Assembly (NCBI GenBank): GCA_002105175.1
Contig: MCGE01000074.1
Location: forward strand, 1-13,637
Reading direction: 5' to 3'
DNA length: 13,637 bases
Source: Absidia repens
Taxonomy: Eukaryota; Mucoromycota; Mucoromycetes; Mucorales; Cunninghamellaceae
In this document: positions 1 through 7,619 of the stretch, in pieces
How positions within the stretch are numbered: the stretch's first letter is position 1
Layout of the letters: each line of letters starts with the position of its first letter
Program-made: the position numbers and the translations under genes
Notes under the pieces: generated by a model
The model's database searches: none
Told to the model about the DNA's origin: nothing
Seen by the model: the letters and a program-made list of their open reading frames with translations, nothing else

Positions 1-340
1 CCCCCATACACCCCCAAAAAAGACCTCCCCCATACACCTACCCCACCCCCCACACACCCCCCAAAAAGACCTCCCCCACAGCCCCCAAAAAAGACCTCCC
101 CCCATACACCCCCCAAAAAAGACCTCCCCCCATACATCCCCCAAAAAAGACCTCCCCCCATACACCCCTAAAAAAGACCTCCCCCCATACACCCCCCAAA
201 AAAGACCTCCCCCATACACCCCCCAAAAAGACCTCCCCCCATACACCCCCTAAAAAGACCTCCCCCCATACACCCCCAAAAAAGACCTCCCCCCACAGCC
301 CCCCAAAAAAGTACCTCCCCCACTTCCCCCATAACCCCCC
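1..340. repeat. C-rich/G-rich minisatellite, ~27-bp unit
   Basis: About eleven imperfect head-to-tail copies of a unit of the form ATACAC-C(5-6)-A(5-6)-GACCT-C(5-6). Copies differ mainly in homopolymer length (26-29 bp) and by small substitutions, such as ACAGC for ATACAC near 76 and 295, and CCTA for CCAA near 168 and 249. The first base of the window is already inside the array, so its left limit is unknown. The last recognisable copy decays at 308-340. The minus strand carries a series of G4-G6 runs separated by 5-12 bases, a layout that can form G-quadruplexes. Long minus-strand reading frames through it, reading repeats such as WGEVFFGGV, are a by-product of a unit length near a multiple of three. 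I do not annotate them as genes. Confidence 0.93.
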
Positions 341-620
341 TGTTGTATTTTGCATATGAATGTAGCAATGAAATAAAATAAAGTGTGACATTGATGTAAA
401 TCATGCCAATGTAAATGAAATAAAAATAAATTTAAATACAGCGCTACAATGCAAGGGCTCAGATCATATATGGGTGTCATGATCTGATTTCACTTTTTCA
501 TGTCTTTGAAAAAGAAACCCATTTATTATATCAAACCGTAGTAGTAGTTATACTGTTTCATATCATAATCACATCATTATAAAAAGATGCTTGATTTATA
601 TCAAATAAAGGTTATCAACA
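341..620 (+). mobile_element. Putative LTR of a second retroelement (plus strand)
   Basis: This 280-bp segment begins TGTTG and ends CAACA, a perfect 5-bp terminal inverted repeat of the TG...CA type that LTRs carry. It starts exactly where the minisatellite stops. Near its 3' end it has a TATA box (TATAAAAA, 578-585) and an AATAAA signal (604-609), the usual order of LTR promoter and polyadenylation signals. Its first bases, TGTTGTATTT, resemble the sense-strand start of the chromovirus LTR in this window, TGTCGTATTT; the rest does not align by eye. A 72-base leader and an ATG follow, much like the 62-base gap between LTR and gag in the chromovirus. No second copy lies in the window, so this is an inference from ends and context. 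Confidence 0.5.
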
Positions 621-692
621 TTCTCATCTTATTTTTTATTTTTATTTTACTTTTATTTTATTTTAAAAACCTAAACTACAACATTTTTTAAG

Positions 693-801
693 ATGAACTC
701 TGAAGATAAAACCTCAACACGCCAGCCCCACCAATAACAAGACTGTGGATGATATCATAGCTGAAGCCCAGGCAAATCCTTTAAATCATTCTGAATCTAT
801 G
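693..801 (+). pseudogene. Truncated, frameshifted gag-like or host 5' coding remnant
   Basis: An ATG in an A-rich start context opens a frame reading MNSEDKTSTRQPHQ and then a stop. The next frame continues as convincing coding sequence (NKTVDDIIAEAQANP) up to the LTR border at 802. Shortening the CCCC run at 726-729 by one C would join the two frames, so one extra C is the simplest account. The chromovirus insertion cuts the frame after about 36 codons, and I see no continuation to the right of 6470. Its position 72 bases after the putative LTR 341-620 suggests a gag N-terminus of that element. The start of an ordinary host gene is the alternative. I do not recognise the protein. Confidence 0.4.
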
Positions 802-1096
802 TGTAATATTTGATAAAATAGAAGACGTTATAAGAAATAAGTGATATAACAGATATGGTTTTTATTGAATAAAATGAGGAAGGGTTTTTATAATAAAATG
901 AGAAAAGAAGGCTGTGCTAGTTGTGGCTGTGGATATAGTCGAAGAATGGTAATATGAGGCTATGAGAAGTTGGTTATCTGTAGATATAAGTATATATGCC
1001 TAAGTAGTGGATACTCGAGGCTGTGTCTTATACCTGTATAGGAATGACAAGTGTGATAGTGTGGGAAATGATTAGTGACAGATGACAAATACGACA
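802..1096 (-). repeat. Chromovirus 3' LTR (left copy)
   Basis: A 295-bp direct repeat of 6174-6470 with TG...CA ends. On the element strand it starts TGTCGTATTTG and ends AATATTACA. It is the 3' LTR because the element reads leftward. The AATAAA signal on the minus strand (complement of 861-866) would serve for polyadenylation. It lacks one G near 820 and one A near 906 relative to the right copy and otherwise reads identically. Confidence 0.96.
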
Positions 1097-1108
1097 TCAT
1101 CCCCTTCC
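1097..1108 (-). other. Polypurine tract of the chromovirus
   Basis: On the element strand the bases just before the 3' LTR are GGAAGGGGATGA, an uninterrupted purine run apart from one T. This is the expected place and composition for the plus-strand DNA primer of reverse transcription. Confidence 0.7.
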
Positions 1109-1249
1109 AGTTTGAATAAACGTTTTTTGAAAAGGATGTATTTGTGAAGTCGTGTGTGAAAAGAATTTTTTTTTTTTTTTTTTTTTTTTTTATGCCGATC
1201 TTCTCAGTCTCCTGATTTTCAAGTCGTCGGCATTGTTTTTGATTTTTAC
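1109..1249 (-). other. Chromovirus 3' untranslated segment with A26 tract
   Basis: Non-coding element DNA between the integrase stop and the polypurine tract. It holds a 26-base T run on the plus strand (1166-1191), an A tract in the element transcript. I see no coding sequence in it. Confidence 0.6.
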
Positions 1250-2635
1250 CTAGCGGGCTCTTTTATGTCCTCTACTGGTATTTTTATCTTTTTCAATGTC
1301 CGTCCGCTTTCTTTTCAGTGCTGGGGTCGGTCGATTTATATTTTTGTTTCTTTCTTTGTTATTTTTTTCCTTTTGATCGGTGTCTTGTCGTCTTTTCCAA
1401 TATATGTCAATTTCATCTTGTGCATTCATGTCTTGTGCCTTTATCCATTGATCATCTTCGGATGTATATCCTTTCCAACGAACTTTGTATTGACGTTGTC
1501 CAGGTGTTCCTTTGTGGTCTAGGATGGCTTCGATTTCATACTCGTCATCATTATGTTCATCGTGCGAAACGGATTTCAACTCTGATGGAACGTAGTTGCG
1601 TGAAGCTAGTGCACCTGTCATGTCTTTTAGGACGTAAGTACCGTTTGTTGTTTTTTGCATGACTTCAAATGGACCGTCGTATAATGGAGCTGATTTATTT
1701 TTTCTTGTAGGGATTTTTGCGACTACGAAGCTACCAACGGGAAAGTCAACAATACGGTGTGTTTTATCGAATGCTTCCTTTTGTGAATCTATTACTAGTT
1801 GTGTACGCTCTTTGATTGCCGGAAATACAACATCTGCCATATATTCGAGTCGTTTTACCAATTCTTCATAGCTCATGGGTTTTAGAGTGGCAATGTTGGT
1901 TTGTGGATCACCGGTAAGCGTGGGTTTATTCATATGTCGTGCGAACATCAAAGAGAATGGGGGTGTTTGAAGACGTTTTGAAATCTTGTTATTCATTACC
2001 AATTGTGCATTAGGTACGTACCAGTCCCAGTCTTGTCTAGTTCCTTGGCTTTCTTTGTTTATTATTGTTTTGGCTACTTGGACGTAACGTTCAGCAAGAC
2101 CATTTCCTCTTGGATGATATGGTGTGGAAAACCTACGATCGATTCCCATAGTCTTGTGTAATGCTGTGTCGAGCTTGTTTTTGAACTCGGTGCCGTTGTC
2201 CGATTGTATGATTCTTGGATAGCCGAAATCGCCAAATACTTTGATCAACGTATGAATAAGTGTGTCTGCCTTTTTGTCAGGTAATGCGCGTAGAATTGTG
2301 AATCGTGTGCAAACGTCAACCATTACTAATAACCATGTATTTCCTTGTGTAGAAACTTTGAATGGTCCAGCTAGATCGATAGCCCAATGGTCGGTTGGTA
2401 GATATGCATGTACTGGTCTCAAGGGATTGTAGCCTCTTTTTCCTATATTGTATTTTTGGCAAGGTGGGCATTTTTGGACAATGTCAAGTGCTTGTTTGTA
2501 CATGTTGGTCCAGTGTAATCCTTCATGATGTGCAGCTTTTACGATTGCTTCTGCTCCGAAGTGTCCGTATTCATGTAGTCTTTGTAGAATGGCACTGTGC
2601 TCTGTGGTCGGAGGTGTGATGAAATTCATATCCAT
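1250..2635 (-). CDS. Integrase with C-terminal chromodomain
   Basis: A 461-residue integrase that would insert element DNA into the host genome. The N-terminal HHCC zinc site is visible as H21-x3-H25 and C56-x2-C59. The catalytic core has D87, D146 (SDNGTEF) and E182, an exact D-x58-D-x35-E. After a GPFEV-type C-terminal region come a chromodomain at about 365-415 (YEIEAILDH...YKVRWKGY), which in this family can steer insertion toward modified chromatin, and a Lys/Arg-rich tail (418-461) that may be a nuclear localisation signal. The listed ATG overlaps the stop of the upstream ORF within ATGGATATGA. The same frame is open and looks coding for about 33 codons before this ATG (for example TTEEDIHLRAIQS), so integrase was probably once fused to RNase H. 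Expression by frameshifting, re-initiation, or loss by mutation remain open. Confidence 0.95.
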   Translation of the reverse strand: MDMNFITPPTTEHSAILQRLHEYGHFGAEAIVKAAHHEGLHWTNMYKQALDIVQKCPPCQKYNIGKRGYNPLRPVHAYLPTDHWAIDLAGPFKVSTQGNTWLLVMVDVCTRFTILRALPDKKADTLIHTLIKVFGDFGYPRIIQSDNGTEFKNKLDTALHKTMGIDRRFSTPYHPRGNGLAERYVQVAKTIINKESQGTRQDWDWYVPNAQLVMNNKISKRLQTPPFSLMFARHMNKPTLTGDPQTNIATLKPMSYEELVKRLEYMADVVFPAIKERTQLVIDSQKEAFDKTHRIVDFPVGSFVVAKIPTRKNKSAPLYDGPFEVMQKTTNGTYVLKDMTGALASRNYVPSELKSVSHDEHNDDEYEIEAILDHKGTPGQRQYKVRWKGYTSEDDQWIKAQDMNAQDEIDIYWKRRQDTDQKEKNNKERNKNINRPTPALKRKRTDIEKDKNTSRGHKRAR

Positions 2636-5600
2636 GGATTGGATTGCGCGAAGGTGAATGTCTTCTTCTGTGGTTTTGTTTTTATGGATGGATCCAGTTG
2701 TGCTTTGTGTTTATTGGCTTGAATGTGTGGTGTCTGATTACCCCCTGGGATTTCTTTGTGCGGTGTGGCAAGACGTGACAAGAAATCAGGAAAAATATTC
2801 AAGGCTCCTGGTTTGTGTATGACGGTGAACGAATAGTCCAGGATGGTATCCAACCAGTTAATCATCATGGGTGATGCGATCTTTTGTGTATGAATGTAAG
2901 TGAGGGCTCGATGGTCAGTGTACAATGTGAATGGATTACCCCAAAGATACTTATGAAACTTTTTTAGGGCAAAGACAATTGCAAGCAGTTCCCTTTTGTT
3001 GGTGCTATAGTTACGCTCAGAAGTGGACAATGATCTGGCCATGTATCCTATGAAACGTTCTTTCCCATGGATGATTTGGTACAAGGCGGCACCGATGCCG
3101 TAGTTGGAGGCATCTGTGGCTACGTAAAAGGGTTGATTCAAGTCTGGAAAATGAAGTAAGGTATCCCTTTTTAGTTGTGTTTTGATCAGTTCGAAATGCT
3201 TTTGATGTACTGATGTCCAATCTTTATCTGTGATTTGATTATAGTTGCGTAATGCATCAAGTGGACTGGTGAGCGTGGCAACGCCAGCAAGATGGTTACG
3301 GAAATAGTTTACGATACCGAGGAATTGTTGCATTGCTTTGCCGGAGGTAGGTCTGTTCCATTCAAGAACATTGCAGACCTTTCGTGGATCAAGATCATAG
3401 CCGTCTTTGGAAACGCAGAAACCAAGTAGGAATACAGCTGTTTGGGCCCAATGGCATTTTTTGGGATTCAAGATCAGATTTACTTCGGTCAGCTTTGTGA
3501 TAGCGATGGCAACATGCTTGGTGTGTGATTCCATGTTGTCTGAGAACACTACAACGTCGTCAATGAAGGTGTGTACAAAAGGTAAGCCTTGGAAAACTTC
3601 ATTCATAACTCGTTGGAATTTAGCTGAAAGGGTTTTCAGTCCAAATGGTGCTCCTTGGAACATGTACTGACGTCCTTTATTTGTGAACGTAGTTTTATGT
3701 TGGTCTTCTGGATGTATTTGGAAACGGTGGAATGCGCTTTTCAAGTCCAGTGTGGTGAAGACAGCGGCTCCATGCATGGATTCAAAGATGTCTTTTATCA
3801 AAGGTAAGGGATATACATCGTCCTTCAAGTGTTTATTGATGTGACGTGGATCGAGGCAAGGTCGCCGACCAGTAACAAAACCTTTTTCATCTTTTTTAGG
3901 TGCTAGTGTTAGCGGACTATTCCATGTGGTATCAATTGGAGCATCAACGATCGTGCCATCAGCGAGCCATTGTTTTACAGCTTCGTCGACGAGTGGCTGT
4001 AATGTGACGGGGATTGGGTACTGACGATGATTAGTGCGATCGGTTGGCATGTCAGGTGTATCTAGTCTGACCATTGATGTAGGTAAGGTACAGAAAGATG
4101 TGATTGGTATTTTTTGATTTTCATCAGCTAACGGTAATATTTTGTTTAGGAAGTCTTTTCGCTCCGTGGCAGTACCAGCGGGTGAATCATTCGGTGTTGG
4201 TGGATTGTCAATGTTATGATTTTCTTTTGGTGATCTCAAATGACTATTTGGCCAACTGACTGGAAGGTTGACGACTTCGATATTAAAAGTAGACATCAAA
4301 TCATCAGCAATCAAACAATCAAAGTCTTTCGACAAATCAGTGACTTGGAAGGAATGCGATATAGTGACGTTATTGAAAGTGATCAACATTGGAATAGTTT
4401 TACCGTAGCTTTTTGTAGTCTTATTGCCTGGTAGATATATAGTAGTAGTATAGTTTGAATCAATTTTTATTTTATTTATATCAATAAACTTTTTATCTAT
4501 AACTGAAACATTGGCTCCGGAATCACAAAGAGCAAACGCTTGCTTATTCTGTAGAAGAAGTGGAAAAACGTATTTTTTAGTTGAGGGCAAGTTTGTGATC
4601 ATGTTGTGGCAATAGACTTTTTTATTTTTATTGTTATTTTTACCTTCGATGTTATCGAACTGAGCTTCGATAGCCAGTGCATTCAAAGAGGCAGTGTAGT
4701 TGTCCATCTCCGTGTCGGCAGGGTGGCTGATATCTAGGGCATTGAGGCGAGCATTGCGTGCCGCAAAGTATTCACGACCTTCTTGACACTTGTGGCCAAT
4801 GGTGTAGGGTACCTTTTTGCAATACCTGCAAAGTGGAGCGGAGGAAGAGGCAGCAAAGGCAGAGGAAGAAGCGACAGAGGCAGAGGAAGATGCGGTTGGA
4901 GCAGATGAAGAGGTGGCAGAGGCAGATCTAGGGGCATGATCGATGGCACGGCCTTTTCCCTTCCTGTTGCGGTTGAGGCGTTGGAGTTCCCTACAATCCT
5001 TGGTGGCATGAGAGGCGTTATCACCGTGATGAGAGCAGAAGAGTCCAGTACGCACGGATTTGTCACGTTGGTGGCGTTGGCGGCGACGAGGGCGATGAGA
5101 GGAGTCGGAATCAGAATCAGAGTCAACATGGTTGAACGAACGTTTTTGAACGTGTAGCTGTGTTGCAATCTTGATGACTTCTTCGGCGGATTGAGGAAGA
5201 CCATGGGCTTGAGCTTTATTGTAGTGAGCGGCCATGACTTGTTCCCTAAGTCTTTCATTGAGTGCCTTGAAGCAGATAACAGCTAAGACAGGACCATCAT
5301 TCCAATTCGCTTGTTGGGAAAGTGTTTGCAAACGAAGACCAAACTTGGACAATGATTCGGAGTGCTTCATACGTAGCGCAGCAAGGGCGAGGATGGCAGC
5401 AGAGGCATCATTCTTGAAAGAGAATTTTTCCACCAATTTTTTCTTGGCAGCAGACCAGGGCATCGAGACGTTCTTCATGTTGTTGGCATACCAAACGTCG
5501 ACGTCTTCACCACGCATAGCATAATCAAGGTAGCGGGACCAATGTAAATCAAGATCGACTTCACCAAGATTCATCACTTTTTCGAAAGCTCTGATAAATT

Positions 5601-6111
5601 TATCGACCGATGTAAAAGAGGGGAGCTCACCATTTATCATAGTTTGCCCTTCCACTTGGAATACCGGGATTTCATTTATGAACCTGAAGTGGGGTGCAGA
5701 GGAGACAGCAGGAGGAGCAGCAGAGGGAGCATGGGCTAGAGTACGGTTGATAAGGGCAATCTTGGATTCCAATTCATCCAAAGCCTTTCTTTCATTGACC
5801 AAAGAGGGATCATCAGAGTTGGCGGCGGCATGTAAGACATAGGCCATTGTTTTTTCTTGAGCTTCTTTCACATAGGTGTCATGTAATTCCTTCAACGTGG
5901 GCTTAGGGGCATGCTTAGAGGCAGAAAGACCAGGTGTGACAGCAGAAGGGGTAGGAATGACATCAGGAGAAACAGTAGTGGCAGAGGTGGCATCAACTTC
6001 CATGGCTACAGCAGATGAAGGAGTGGCATCAATTACAGTGGCGGTAGGATCAACATTGATGGCATCAGCGGAGCTTGAAGGTTGAGCAGTGGAACGGGTA
6101 GTAGCAGGCAT
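2626..6111 (-). CDS. Gag-Pol polyprotein: capsid, protease, RT, RNase H
   Basis: A 1161-residue polyprotein. Gag: a disordered Ala/Ser/Thr-rich start, a capsid-like region about 145-325, an SDSDSDS stretch and basic patch (330-350), a C359-x2-H362-x5-H368-x4-C373 zinc knuckle, a Ser/Ala linker (395-426), and a second Cys/His cluster C428-x2-C431-x8-H440-x-C442. Protease: active site DSGA at 530-533. Reverse transcriptase: catalytic D789 (TLDLKSAF) and the FIDD box 849-852, with Phe for the common Tyr. RNase H: D1000 (TDAS), E1041 (KREL), D1066 (YTDH) and D1109 (PDFLSR). All catalytic residues I would look for are present. The last ~35 residues have no family look and probably come from reading past an old frame change. 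The ATG at 6111 is the first one, 62 bases from the LTR. Confidence 0.95.
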   Translation of the reverse strand: MPATTRSTAQPSSSADAINVDPTATVIDATPSSAVAMEVDATSATTVSPDVIPTPSAVTPGLSASKHAPKPTLKELHDTYVKEAQEKTMAYVLHAAANSDDPSLVNERKALDELESKIALINRTLAHAPSAAPPAVSSAPHFRFINEIPVFQVEGQTMINGELPSFTSVDKFIRAFEKVMNLGEVDLDLHWSRYLDYAMRGEDVDVWYANNMKNVSMPWSAAKKKLVEKFSFKNDASAAILALAALRMKHSESLSKFGLRLQTLSQQANWNDGPVLAVICFKALNERLREQVMAAHYNKAQAHGLPQSAEEVIKIATQLHVQKRSFNHVDSDSDSDSSHRPRRRQRHQRDKSVRTGLFCSHHGDNASHATKDCRELQRLNRNRKGKGRAIDHAPRSASATSSSAPTASSSASVASSSAFAASSSAPLCRYCKKVPYTIGHKCQEGREYFAARNARLNALDISHPADTEMDNYTASLNALAIEAQFDNIEGKNNNKNKKVYCHNMITNLPSTKKYVFPLLLQNKQAFALCDSGANVSVIDKKFIDINKIKIDSNYTTTIYLPGNKTTKSYGKTIPMLITFNNVTISHSFQVTDLSKDFDCLIADDLMSTFNIEVVNLPVSWPNSHLRSPKENHNIDNPPTPNDSPAGTATERKDFLNKILPLADENQKIPITSFCTLPTSMVRLDTPDMPTDRTNHRQYPIPVTLQPLVDEAVKQWLADGTIVDAPIDTTWNSPLTLAPKKDEKGFVTGRRPCLDPRHINKHLKDDVYPLPLIKDIFESMHGAAVFTTLDLKSAFHRFQIHPEDQHKTTFTNKGRQYMFQGAPFGLKTLSAKFQRVMNEVFQGLPFVHTFIDDVVVFSDNMESHTKHVAIAITKLTEVNLILNPKKCHWAQTAVFLLGFCVSKDGYDLDPRKVCNVLEWNRPTSGKAMQQFLGIVNYFRNHLAGVATLTSPLDALRNYNQITDKDWTSVHQKHFELIKTQLKRDTLLHFPDLNQPFYVATDASNYGIGAALYQIIHGKERFIGYMARSLSTSERNYSTNKRELLAIVFALKKFHKYLWGNPFTLYTDHRALTYIHTQKIASPMMINWLDTILDYSFTVIHKPGALNIFPDFLSRLATPHKEIPGGNQTPHIQANKHKAQLDPSIKTKPQKKTFTFAQSNPWI

Positions 6112-6173
6112 ATTGAGTTTAAAAATGGATTTTTGTAAAAAGATAAAAATAAAATAATATTCACTTAAAAAAA
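6112..6173 (-). promoter_or_regulatory. Chromovirus leader and primer-binding region
   Basis: The bases after the 5' LTR on the element strand read TTTTTTTAAGTGAATATT. A tRNA-primed element normally has TGG here, the complement of the tRNA CCA end, and there is none. TAAGTGA (complement of 6161-6167) can pair with TCACTTA in the LTR (complement of 6211-6217), which lies roughly 50 bases after the TATA box and so near a plausible transcript start. This would fit Tf1-type self-priming, but seven bases in AT-rich DNA is weak evidence. Confidence 0.4.
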
Positions 6174-6470
6174 TGTAATATTTGATAAAATGAGAAGACG
6201 TTATAAGAAATAAGTGATATAACAGATATGGTTTTTATTGAATAAAATGAGGAAGGGTTTTTATAATAAAATGAGAAAAAGAAGGCTGTGCTAGTTGTGG
6301 CTGTGGATATAGTCGAAGAATGGTAATATGAGGCTATGAGAAGTTGGTTATCTGTAGATATAAGTATATATGCCTAAGTAGTGGATACTCGAGGCTGTGT
6401 CTTATACCTGTATAGGAATGACAAGTGTGATAGTGTGGGAAATGATTAGTGACAGATGACAAATACGACA
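6174..6470 (-). repeat. Chromovirus 5' LTR (right copy), with promoter
   Basis: The 297-bp LTR from which the element would be transcribed leftward. On the minus strand it has TATAAAA (complement of 6259-6265) and, further along, AATAAA (complement of 6234-6239). The 34 bases at 6217-6250, around the AATAAA signal, recur unchanged in the solo LTR at 9746-9779. Ends are TG...CA. Confidence 0.96.
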
Positions 6471-6793
6471 GTTATCTTTATTTTAATATTAATATTGATG
6501 ATAAAAAATAAAAATAAAATAACGTTTAAGACCGGGTAATCTATGATGTTGGTTATTTGATCATGATTGGTGTTAATACAATTGGAACTAGTAAGAAAAC
6601 TTTTTCATTGGTTTTCTTATAAGGATTATAAATCATATCATAATGATTACAAATAAAAATAATCATGATAAGTGTATGTTCATATCTTATATAGAGATCA
6701 TTGGTTTGGTTTTGAAATGGATAAATGATTAATTGTACCTGAATTTATTTAAATACCACTCGTGCTTATTATTCAGGCAGAACATTTTTATTC
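6471..6793. other. AT-rich intergenic DNA right of the chromovirus
   Basis: I see no gene. The segment is rich in ATAAAAATAAAA-like strings and contains a TATTTAAATA stretch (6747-6756) shortly before the ORF at 6794, possibly its promoter. It does not continue the coding remnant cut at 801. Confidence 0.5.
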
Positions 6794-7111
6794 ATGATAC
6801 GACAGGAAGAATCTTTTGACCTATATTTCTTGGAAAAACAAAACCAAGTTCAACGCTTTCATGTTTTAGACAATGACCTAGTCCCCAATATTATCAATCT
6901 GGCCCACATAACCATTGGACCTCAAGTAAACCGTGCTAAGTATTATGACAAACTTATGTCCTTCCTAAGGATACAAACAGATCACCTTGACGCAGGTGAA
7001 CGACGAGTAATCCGTAATCATGTAAAACAACAAGATCAATGGCTAGTCGATGGTGGTCCATCTATGGGTGGCCTGTGGGATGTCAACGATGATCTCCAAC
7101 TTTGTACATAA
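6794..7111 (+). CDS. Unrecognised small protein (105 aa), possibly a first exon
   Basis: The composition is that of a real protein: mixed, soluble and moderately charged, with segments such as NRAKYYDKLMSFLRIQTDH and VKQQDQWLVDGG. I see no signal peptide, membrane segment or known motif. A TATTTAAATA box lies about 40 bases upstream of the ATG. The frame may not end at 7111. A 40-base GTACAT...TTGAG interval (7104-7143) would splice residue 103 in phase to the next open frame, giving ...DDLQLSMKEDAWSED. Such an intron would be very short and its acceptor is not the preferred CAG/TAG, so the unspliced 105-residue form is equally possible. I do not recognise the family. Confidence 0.45.
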   Translation: MIRQEESFDLYFLEKQNQVQRFHVLDNDLVPNIINLAHITIGPQVNRAKYYDKLMSFLRIQTDHLDAGERRVIRNHVKQQDQWLVDGGPSMGGLWDVNDDLQLCT

Positions 7112-7145
7112 ACTGTTTGGCTGGGATGAAATAATCACTTGAGCA

Positions 7146-7361
7146 ATGAAGGAAGATGCTTGGTCGGAAGATTTGTTCGAAGTGGAGGTGTGCGTGCTGC
7201 ACGCTCAGTTTTGGTTACGTGCGCGAGGCATGAAACATTACAGTATAAAAATTTCAAAAGGAGGAGAATTATTATTATTGTCTTGGATCAACCTTTATCT
7301 TTATTATTTTTTAACAAATTCATTATCAAGGGTTTTTTTTTTTAAAAACCTCCCAACTTGA
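7146..7361 (+). CDS. Unrecognised ORF, possible second exon of the 6794 gene
   Basis: The first ~40 codons (MKEDAWSEDLFEVEVCVLHA and on to about KISKGG) look coding. The rest runs into a T-rich stretch and reads as Leu/Phe-rich noise. The frame one base over also reads plausibly through 7150-7260, so the true frame is uncertain. It is best seen as a possible continuation of the upstream ORF or as decayed coding DNA. Confidence 0.25.
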   Translation: MKEDAWSEDLFEVEVCVLHAQFWLRARGMKHYSIKISKGGELLLLSWINLYLYYFLTNSLSRVFFFKNLPT

Positions 7362-7619
7362 TGGCTTCCTTTTATTCCACACTTTGGAATACTTTTATTA
7401 TATATTATTGACAGCTGAGTCTGCATTTTACTTCGCTTTATTTTTTTGACTTGATCAAAGTCAGTATTTATTTTATCGACCTTATTATTTCCATCTTTAA
7501 AAATAATACATCATCACTTGGGCTTTCAAGTCTGCTGCTATATTATTTTTAAGTTTTTGAAGCTACAACCGGTTGAACTTCATCCTCAAAAGTTCTGTTG
7601 CTCACTCTATAAAAAATAA
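7362..7619. other. AT-rich non-coding DNA
   Basis: T-rich sequence with no open frame that I would support. It could be an intron or a spacer between the flanking coding candidates. Confidence 0.3.

Larger units (their letters stand above)
802..6470 (-). mobile_element. Complete Ty3/gypsy chromovirus LTR retrotransposon
   Basis: A 5.67-kb minus-strand element bounded by direct repeats 802-1096 and 6174-6470. From 5' to 3' on its own strand it carries LTR, a 62-base leader, gag-protease-RT-RNase H, integrase with chromodomain, a purine-rich tract and LTR. The domain order with integrase last defines Ty3/gypsy, and the chromodomain places it among chromoviruses. The two LTRs differ only by two single-base indels in purine runs, which suggests a recent insertion. 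The five bases outside the ends (CTATG left, GTTAT right) do not match, so no target-site duplication is visible. The long ORFs have no internal stops, but the integrase lies in a different frame from RNase H. Confidence 0.97.

Noticed and set aside
1..340. CRISPR-like array
   Set aside because: Units are contiguous with no unique spacers, and the setting is eukaryotic.
38..480. Three overlapping minus-strand frames with WGEVFFGGV or GGGLFWGCM repeats
   Set aside because: They are translations of the minisatellite in all three frames, made open by the repeat unit, with no gene-like flank.
1265..2619. Plus-strand frames opposite the integrase
   Set aside because: Antisense shadows of a well-supported integrase with intact catalytic residues.
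2640..2720. -1 programmed frameshift site
   Set aside because: The A-rich stretch reads A AAA ACA in the gag-pol frame, which does not allow good A-site re-pairing; no X XXY YYZ heptamer or evident downstream structure was found.
4734..5258. 174-residue minus-strand frame
   Set aside because: Alternative frame over the Gag zinc knuckle and Ser/Ala linker; Pro/Leu-rich output is a by-product of that composition.
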